A DNA stretch of 64,000 nt from CANMIH01 sp049116335 (lineage in GTDB: Bacteria > Pseudomonadota > Alphaproteobacteria > Rhodobacterales > Rhodobacteraceae). Below are positions 58,632 to 64,000 of this stretch, one piece after another. The notes below the pieces were generated by a model. It was not told the origin of the DNA. It searched no databases and saw nothing but the letters and a program-made list of their open reading frames with translations. The stretch is taken from NCBI GenBank assembly GCA_049116335.1, contig JAGDYZ010000008.1:186001-250000 (forward strand), read 5' to 3'. The translations under genes and the position numbers were made by a program. Within the stretch, counting starts at the first letter, position 1; each line of letters begins with the position of its first letter.

Positions 58632-59660
58632 TCACCAGTCCCGTACCGGTCCCGAGCTTCCCCGGGCAATCAAATAGACCGGCATCACCACGCCTTGCGT
58701 CTCAGCTGCGGACCGATTGGCGAGCCGATCAAGCATACATCTGGCCGCCTGCTGGCCCATCTTGTTGCGGTGCTGGTGGATGGTGGTCAGCGGTGGATTG
58801 AAGACCTCGGTCATTTCAATGTTATCAAACCCGGTCACCGAGACATCCCTCGGCACATCCAGCCCCGCGCGGGTGAATGTTGAGATCATCCCAAAGGCCA
58901 TTGTGTCACTTGCACAGATCCAGGCCGTCGGCTGGTCTGTCATCTGCAGAATTTTCTCAGCCGCTGCAGATCCTGAGGCAATGGAAAAATCCCCGGGGAT
59001 GATCCAATTGTCTTTGACCGTCCCACCGAGCTCCTGAATGCGCGTCTCAAAGGCGTGACGCCGATAGCGCGACAGTATATTGTCTGCCGGTCCGGTTACA
59101 TGGCCAAAACACCGGTGTCCGTGGTCCCAGAGGTGATCCGCAAGCAAGCGAATCCCCCCTTCATTGTCTGCACGCACCGACGGGCCCGCAAATCCCTCGA
59201 CCCATTCACAGGCATAGACCAGAGGGCATTCTGGGTATTCGTCTTGCACCTGTTCGATATCCGCTCGGGACGAGTTGCCATCTAGTATGATCAAGCCATC
59301 GGCCTGCCCCGCCGCAATCAACCGGCCAATGTCTGAGGCGCTGAGTTTGCCCCCCGCGCTGTCGGTCACAAGAAGGTTGTAATTCGCCGTGGCAAGCTCC
59401 CGCTCTAACCCGGAAAGTATGTTGGAGAAAAACGGGTTGGCGAGATTGGGCACCAAAGCAAGGATCGTGCGTGTGGTGTTTGTCCGAAGGTTGCGCGCCG
59501 CCTGATTGACCCGATAACCGGTTTGTTTCACCGCCTCAAGAACCGCGGTTCTGGTGGCCTCAGACACCTTGTCCGGGTCATTGAGAACCCGGCTTACCGT
59601 GGCCGTAGACACCCCTGCGATCCGGGCCACATCTTTCACTTTTGGGGCCGAGGTTTTCAT
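58632..59660 (-). CDS. LacI family transcriptional regulator
   Basis: Repressor of 342 residues. The N-terminal helix-turn-helix and hinge read KVKDVARIAGVSTATVSRVL and NQAARNLRTNTTRTIL. The periplasmic-binding-protein-like sensor domain (about residues 60-330) includes IGRLIAAGQADGLIILDGNS and AWICASDTMAFGMISTF. It is divergent from the sugar ABC operon, with two perfect LacI-type operators between, so it very likely represses that operon and itself until the sugar is present. Confidence 0.93.
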   Translation of the reverse strand: MKTSAPKVKDVARIAGVSTATVSRVLNDPDKVSEATRTAVLEAVKQTGYRVNQAARNLRTNTTRTILALVPNLANPFFSNILSGLERELATANYNLLVTDSAGGKLSASDIGRLIAAGQADGLIILDGNSSRADIEQVQDEYPECPLVYACEWVEGFAGPSVRADNEGGIRLLADHLWDHGHRCFGHVTGPADNILSRYRRHAFETRIQELGGTVKDNWIIPGDFSIASGSAAAEKILQMTDQPTAWICASDTMAFGMISTFTRAGLDVPRDVSVTGFDNIEMTEVFNPPLTTIHQHRNKMGQQAARCMLDRLANRSAAETQGVVMPVYLIARGSSGPVRDW

Positions 59661-59716
59661 CTTTGTGGACCTCTCGAAATGATCTTGACTCGATTTAGGT
59701 CACCGATATACGTCTA

Positions 59717-59730
59717 TGTAATCGATTACA
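59717..59730. promoter_or_regulatory. LacI-type operator 1
   Basis: Perfect palindrome TGTAATCGATTACA with the central CG typical of LacI-family sites. It lies 57 bases before the LacI start, on that gene's side of the shared control region. The same 14 bases recur at 59805-59818. Confidence 0.88.
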
Positions 59731-59748
59731 ACAAGCTTCACCGCAGAG

Positions 59749-59775
59749 GACCTTTTCGAGAGGAGCGAAAAGGTC
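59749..59775. repeat. Inverted repeat between the two operators
   Basis: GACCTTTTCG (59749-59758) and CGAAAAGGTC (59766-59775), a perfect 10-base repeat with a 7-base centre AGAGGAG. It lies midway between the operators. There is no T tract. It may be a third protein site or a leader hairpin in one of the two transcripts. Confidence 0.65.
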
Positions 59776-59802
59776 TGTAGATGCGGAACATGTTTGACCG
59801 AA

Positions 59803-59820
59803 AATGTAATCGATTACATT
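59803..59820. promoter_or_regulatory. LacI-type operator 2 overlapping the sugar operon promoter
   Basis: AATGTAATCGATTACATT, an 18-base perfect palindrome containing the same 14-base core as operator 1, 88 bases away centre to centre. A TTGACC at 59794-59799 just upstream could be the -35 of the transporter operon, so bound repressor would block RNA polymerase. Confidence 0.9.
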
Positions 59821-59854
59821 AATGAGCGCAAAGACGCTCTCTTGGGAGGACGAC

Positions 59855-61084
59855 ATGACGAAATTTACTACCATCCCCGTGACGGTGGCGATGTGTATCG
59901 CAAGCACAGCCTACGCCGCTGATCTGGAAGTGACACATTGGTGGACATCCGGAGGAGAAGCCGCCGCCGTTGCGGAATTTGCCAATGCCTTTAATGCGAC
60001 CGGCCACAATTGGGTAGATGGGGCCATTGCCGGGTCCGGCGGCACAGCCCGACCGATCATCGTAAGCCGCATTATCGGCGGCGATCCCATGCATGCCACG
60101 CAGCTCAACCATGGCCGTCAGGCAGAAGAGCTGGTCGAGGCGGGTCTGATGCTTGACCTGACTGACATCGCTGAAGCGCAGGGCTGGAAAGACATCGTCA
60201 ACCCGTCGGGCCTTTTGGAAAGCTGCACCCAAGACGGCAAAATCTACTGTGTGCCGGTGAACATCCACTCCTGGCAGTGGATCTGGCTCAGCAATGAGGC
60301 CTACAAAAAAGCCGGTGTGGACGTGCCCAGCAACTGGGACGAGTTTGTAGCCGCCGCCCCTGCCCTGCAGGAGAACGATATTTTGCCTCTGGTGGTTGGT
60401 CAACAGGGCTGGCAGACAAACGGCGCCTTTGGTGTGATCCAAGTGGCCGTTGGCGGCGCTGATCTGTGGTCCGAGATCAATATCAACAAATCCGTCGAAG
60501 CCGCGGCTGGCCCAGAAATGGCCAAGGTCTTTGCCGCCGCCGACACCGCGCGCCAGATGTCGGCCAACAGCAATGTCAGCGACTGGAACCTTGCAACCGC
60601 AAAGGTCATCAATGGCGAAGCCGGCGGGCAGATCATGGGGGACTGGGCACAGGGTGAATTTGCCGTAGCGGGCAAAATCGCCGGTGAAGACTACACCTGC
60701 CTGCCCGGATTGGGTGTGAACGAGGTGATCTCAACCGGGGGCGATGCCTTCTATTTCCCCAAAGTGGACGATCCTGAAATTACGGCGGCGCAAAAAGAGC
60801 TGGCGTCGATTATGATTTCCAAAGAAGCGCAGGTGGCCTTCAATTTGAAAAAGGGGTCCCTGCCTGTGCGCGGTGACATCGACCTGTCGGCGGCCAATGC
60901 CTGTATGCAGAAAGGCCTTGAGATCCTAGCGGCGGGTGGCGTTCTTCCCTCCGGAGATCAGGTGCTGTCCTCGGACACCACTGGTCAGATCGAAGACCTG
61001 TTTGTGGAGTTCTGGAGCGATCTGTCGATGACGCCTGAGGATGCACAGGCGCGCTACGCCGATATCATCGCAAGCGCAGACTAA
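59855..61084 (+). CDS. Sugar ABC transporter substrate-binding protein
   Basis: Periplasmic binding protein of 409 residues, extracellular solute-binding family 1 (CUT1). The start MTKFTTIPVTVAMCIASTAY at 59855 has GGGAGGA upstream; cleavage is near AYAADLE. The mature protein begins DLEVTHWWTSGGEAAAVAEF, close to glucose/mannose-type binding proteins such as GtsA. Later parts are IHSWQWIWLSNEAYKKAGVD and GGQIMGDWAQGEFAVAGKI. First gene of the operon. A glucose or related hexose/oligosaccharide ligand is inferred, not shown. Confidence 0.92.
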   Translation: MTKFTTIPVTVAMCIASTAYAADLEVTHWWTSGGEAAAVAEFANAFNATGHNWVDGAIAGSGGTARPIIVSRIIGGDPMHATQLNHGRQAEELVEAGLMLDLTDIAEAQGWKDIVNPSGLLESCTQDGKIYCVPVNIHSWQWIWLSNEAYKKAGVDVPSNWDEFVAAAPALQENDILPLVVGQQGWQTNGAFGVIQVAVGGADLWSEININKSVEAAAGPEMAKVFAAADTARQMSANSNVSDWNLATAKVINGEAGGQIMGDWAQGEFAVAGKIAGEDYTCLPGLGVNEVISTGGDAFYFPKVDDPEITAAQKELASIMISKEAQVAFNLKKGSLPVRGDIDLSAANACMQKGLEILAAGGVLPSGDQVLSSDTTGQIEDLFVEFWSDLSMTPEDAQARYADIIASAD

Positions 61085-61168
61085 CCTCTCGTTGGACTTG
61101 TTTCCGTTCGCTTTGCTCCGGCACGGCGGACGGAGCCCCTTCCCCCTCCAATTTGCTAGGACACTTCG

Positions 61169-62065
61169 ATGCCACGGTCTAAACGGCCTTCTGGTCTGCT
61201 GCGCAATCTGAACGCCAAGATTGCCGCGATCCCCATGATCCTGATCGCCTCTGTCATATTTGTCGGCTGCACGGTCTGGACCATTGTCCATTCCTTCACA
61301 AAATCACGGCTTCTGCCAAAAATGGATTTTGTCGGTCTGGATCAGTACGAGCGGCTCTGGAGCACGCGGCGTTGGCTGATCTCGATTGAGAACCTGGCCA
61401 TTTACGGTCTGTGTATGCTCGTGCTGAGCCTTGTGATCGGGTTTGTTCTTGCAGCGCTGCTTGATCAGAAAATCCGGTTTGAGAACACCTTTCGCTCGAT
61501 CATTCTCTTTCCCTTTGCGCTAAGCTTTGTTGTGACTGGTCTGGTCTGGCAATGGATCCTCAATCCCGATTTCGGCATCCAGTTCATTGTCCGCAATCTT
61601 GGCTGGGAAAGCTTTACCTTTGACCCCCTGTTCAACCCCGAGATTGTGATCTTTGGCGTTCTGATCGCCGGGGTCTGGCAGGGGTCTGGTTTGATCATGG
61701 TGCTGATGTTGGCCGGGCTGCGTGGCATCGATGGCGAGATCTGGAAAGCCTCACGCATCGACGGCATCCCGAAATGGAAAACCTATCTTTTTGTGGTGAT
61801 CCCGATGATGCGCCCGGTTTTCATCACCGCGTTGGTGTTGATCGCCTCTGGAATTGTCAAAGTCTACGATCTCATTGTGGCACAGACAAAGGGCGGGCCC
61901 GGCATCGCCTCGGAGGTGCCCGCCAAATACGTCATGGATGCGATGTTCTCGAAACAGAACCTTGGACAGGGATTTGCCGCCTCAACAATGATGTTGGTGT
62001 CTGTGCTGATCATCCTCATCCCCTATGCCTATCTTGAGTTCGGAGGTCGCCGCCGTGACAAGTAA
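61169..62065 (+). CDS. Sugar ABC transporter permease 1
   Basis: Inner-membrane permease of 298 residues, MalF-type, with about six transmembrane helices. The cytoplasmic coupling (EAA) loop reads GEIWKASRIDGIPKWKTYLF. The first helix is IAAIPMILIASVIFVGCTVW, and a periplasmic region (SRLLPKMDFVGLDQYERLWS) follows it. It is 84 bases after the binding-protein gene, and its end overlaps the second permease by 11 bases. Confidence 0.93.
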   Translation: MPRSKRPSGLLRNLNAKIAAIPMILIASVIFVGCTVWTIVHSFTKSRLLPKMDFVGLDQYERLWSTRRWLISIENLAIYGLCMLVLSLVIGFVLAALLDQKIRFENTFRSIILFPFALSFVVTGLVWQWILNPDFGIQFIVRNLGWESFTFDPLFNPEIVIFGVLIAGVWQGSGLIMVLMLAGLRGIDGEIWKASRIDGIPKWKTYLFVVIPMMRPVFITALVLIASGIVKVYDLIVAQTKGGPGIASEVPAKYVMDAMFSKQNLGQGFAASTMMLVSVLIILIPYAYLEFGGRRRDK

Positions 62066-62948
62066 GTCGCTTACCCCCAATGGGCCGCGCCCGCGTCGGG
62101 TGATCACCGGACGCAATATCATGCTATACGGCACGCTTATCCTTGTTTGCCTGTACTACATCCTTCCGCTTTATGTGATGGTTGTGACCTCGCTCAAAGG
62201 CATGCCCGAAATTCGGATGGGCAATATCTTTTCGCCCCCCGTCGAGGTGACGTTTGAACCCTGGGTCAAAGCCTGGTCAACCGCCTGCACAGGTCTCAAT
62301 TGCGATGGGCTAAGCCGTGGTTTCTGGAATTCGATCCAGATCCTGCTGCCCTCCGTCGCGGTCTCGATCATCGTGGCGTCGGTGAGCGGATATTTTCTGG
62401 CGAACTGGAAATTTCGCGGCGCGGAAGTGTTCTTTACCATCCTCATCTTCGGGGCCTTCATCCCCTATCAGGTGATGATCTACCCGATTGTGATTTTGCT
62501 GCGCGAAGCGGGTCTCATGGGCAAACTGAGTGGGCTGGTTGTCGTTCACACGATCTTTGGCATGCCAATCCTGACGCTGCTGTTTCGCAATTACTTCACG
62601 TCCGTTCCCGAAGAGCTGTTCAAGGCGGCGCGGGTCGACGGAGCCGGCTTCTGGGGGATCTATTTCCGCATCATGCTGCCGATGTCGCTGCCAATTTTTG
62701 TTGTGGCAATGATCCTGCAGATCACCGGCATCTGGAACGACTTTCTGTTTGGGGTGATTTTCACCAAGCCGGATATCTATCCCATGACCGTGCAGCTCAA
62801 TAACATTGTGAACTCAGTCCAGGGCGTGAAAGAATATAACGTCAATATGGCAGCGACGCTGCTGACCGGATTGGTTCCTCTCACCATCTATTTCATCTCA
62901 GGCAAACTGTTCGTACGCGGCATTGCCTCGGGCGCAGTAAAGGGCTGA
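62055..62948 (+). CDS. Sugar ABC transporter permease 2
   Basis: Inner-membrane permease of 297 residues, MalG-type. I chose a GTG at 62055 because GGAGG lies 9 bases upstream; an in-frame ATG at 62025 would extend the overlap with permease 1 to 41 bases. The EAA loop is PEELFKAARVDGAGFWGIYF. Six hydrophobic segments, including MLYGTLILVCLYYILPLYVM and VFFTILIFGAFIPYQVMIYP. Two bases separate it from the ATPase start. Confidence 0.92.
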   Translation: MTSKSLTPNGPRPRRVITGRNIMLYGTLILVCLYYILPLYVMVVTSLKGMPEIRMGNIFSPPVEVTFEPWVKAWSTACTGLNCDGLSRGFWNSIQILLPSVAVSIIVASVSGYFLANWKFRGAEVFFTILIFGAFIPYQVMIYPIVILLREAGLMGKLSGLVVVHTIFGMPILTLLFRNYFTSVPEELFKAARVDGAGFWGIYFRIMLPMSLPIFVVAMILQITGIWNDFLFGVIFTKPDIYPMTVQLNNIVNSVQGVKEYNVNMAATLLTGLVPLTIYFISGKLFVRGIASGAVKG

Positions 62949-62950
62949 TC

Positions 62951-64000
62951 ATGACCACTGTAGCTGTCAAAGATCTGACACTTGAATTCGGGGCTGTCCG
63001 GGTTCTGGATCAACTGAATATCGACATTCCTCAGGGCGAGTTTCTGGTGCTTCTGGGGGCCTCCGGATGCGGGAAATCAACGCTGTTGAACTGTATCGCG
63101 GGTCTGCTGGATATCACCGGAGGTGAGGTTCATATCGGGGGCCGCAATGTCACCTGGGAAGAACCCAGCGACCGGGGCATTGGCATGGTGTTTCAATCCT
63201 ACGCGCTCTATCCGCAGATGACCGTTGAGGGAAACCTGTCCTTTGGTTTGCGCAATGCCCGCATGCCCAAGGCAGAGATCACCGAACGTGTTCAGCGGGC
63301 CGCCGAGATTCTGCAAATCGGCCCCCTTCTCAAGCGCAAACCCGCCGCCCTCTCCGGTGGACAGCGCCAGAGGGTGGCCATCGGGCGGGCGCTTGTACGT
63401 GATGTCGATGTCTTCTTGTTTGACGAACCACTGTCCAATCTCGACGCGAAACTGCGTGCGGATCTGCGGGTCGAGCTGAAACTGCTGCACCAGCGGTTGA
63501 AGAACACCATGATCTACGTGACACATGATCAGGTCGAAGCCATGACGCTGGCCGATCGCATTGCCATAATGCGCGGTGGGGTTGTCCAGCAGATCGCCAG
63601 CCCGGAAGAGATCTACAACCGTCCAAGCAACAAGTATGTCGCCGGTTTCATTGGCTCGCCCTCGATCAACTTTTTCGAAGGTCGGATCGACGGCAGCGAC
63701 AACCCTCGCTTTACGTCAGGTGGCGCAACCTTTGATCTGGCCGGTTATCAGACTGAGGGCGCGCCCTTACGTCCCGGTGACGGCTCGCTCGGTATTCGCC
63801 CTGAAATGGTGGTGACCGGTCCTGAGGCCGCGTCTCAACCCTTCACGACAACCTGCCATGTGGACCTCGTCGAACCAATGGGCGCAGACACTTTGGTCTG
63901 GTCCCATGTTGCAGGCGCCCCGTTCCGGTTCCGCATGGGCGGCCAGGCCCGCGTCACCGCAGGCGATGATATCACCATCGGCTTTTCGCCAGCCGAGGGC
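62951..64000 (+). CDS. Sugar ABC transporter ATP-binding protein (3' end outside window)
   Basis: MalK/UgpC-type ATPase; 350 codons are open from the ATG at 62951 to the window edge, and the family has about 350-380 residues, so only a short tail is missing. Walker A GASGCGKST, Q-loop VFQSYALYPQMTV, signature LSGGQRQRVAIGRALV, Walker B DVFLFDEPLSNLD and H-loop VTHDQ are all present. The C-terminal OB-type regulatory domain starts near residue 240 (GSPSINFFEGRI, LGIRPEMV). Last visible gene of the operon. Confidence 0.95.
   Translation, partial: MTTVAVKDLTLEFGAVRVLDQLNIDIPQGEFLVLLGASGCGKSTLLNCIAGLLDITGGEVHIGGRNVTWEEPSDRGIGMVFQSYALYPQMTVEGNLSFGLRNARMPKAEITERVQRAAEILQIGPLLKRKPAALSGGQRQRVAIGRALVRDVDVFLFDEPLSNLDAKLRADLRVELKLLHQRLKNTMIYVTHDQVEAMTLADRIAIMRGGVVQQIASPEEIYNRPSNKYVAGFIGSPSINFFEGRIDGSDNPRFTSGGATFDLAGYQTEGAPLRPGDGSLGIRPEMVVTGPEAASQPFTTTCHVDLVEPMGADTLVWSHVAGAPFRFRMGGQARVTAGDDITIGFSPAEG

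Noticed and set aside
1..64000. tRNA, rRNA or CRISPR features
   Set aside because: I looked in all gaps over about 150 bases and saw no cloverleaf with CCA-end logic, no rRNA sequence and no regularly spaced direct repeats.

Overview
The window is chromosomal DNA of an alphaproteobacterium, very probably a member of the Rhodobacterales (roseobacter group). Three things point there: a collinear Rhodobacter-type gene transfer agent (GTA) structural cluster, the order prfA-prmC-DUF4167 and lptF-lptG-lptD-surA-pdxA-rsmA, and G+C-rich coding sequence (33-37 of 60 bases in two pdxA rows I counted). I found no rRNA, tRNA, CRISPR array or transposase. Many starts given here are internal to longer open frames; they were chosen from family N-termini, ribosome binding sites and 1-4 base overlaps with the preceding gene.

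1-14.4 kb, minus strand: a GTA head-tail cluster reading g1 (small terminase) at 14393 down to g15 (tail tip), which runs off the left edge. Every gene of the RcGTA set has a recognisable counterpart in the same order (g1, 2, 3, 3.5, 4-10, 10.1, 11-15). A lipoprotein gene followed by its own rho-independent terminator sits between terminase (g2) and portal (g3).

14.6-24.2 kb: an aminotransferase translationally coupled to a TfoX C-terminal-domain protein, a YafY/WYL regulator divergent from an SRPBCC protein, ndk, an ABC-F ATPase, a J-domain protein, MarC, a membrane retropepsin, holC and pepA.

24.4-33.5 kb, plus strand: the LPS export/outer-membrane operon lptF-lptG-lptD-surA-pdxA. The usual next gene, rsmA, is separated by about 1.75 kb carrying an unrecognised membrane protein and a nested inverted repeat.

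33.6-43.3 kb: a secreted tyrosine phosphatase divergent from a LysR regulator, DUF4167, prmC, prfA, a DUF1499 protein, an agmatinase-type ureohydrolase, two tandem M20 amidohydrolases and mazG.

43.4-49.3 kb: an orphan iron-binding periplasmic protein, an FMN riboswitch controlling a RibN-like riboflavin transporter, a divergent HisA paralogue, and a fatty-acid synthesis group (fabD, a small coupled gene, fabG, acpP).

49.4-58.4 kb: a cytochrome b561-YceI fusion, a decayed chloramphenicol-phosphotransferase-like gene, a free-standing YceI protein, rpsF-rpsR-rplI with a structured leader, two small lipoproteins, an MFS transporter and tig.

58.6-64 kb: a LacI regulator divergent from a CUT1-type sugar ABC transporter (binding protein, two permeases, ATPase cut by the right edge). 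Two identical TGTAATCGATTACA operators lie in the shared control region.

The least explained items are the lipoprotein-plus-terminator module inside the GTA operon, the membrane-protein insert before rsmA with its nested palindrome, and the small family of TTTTC/TGAAA-centred palindromes near fabG and yceI.
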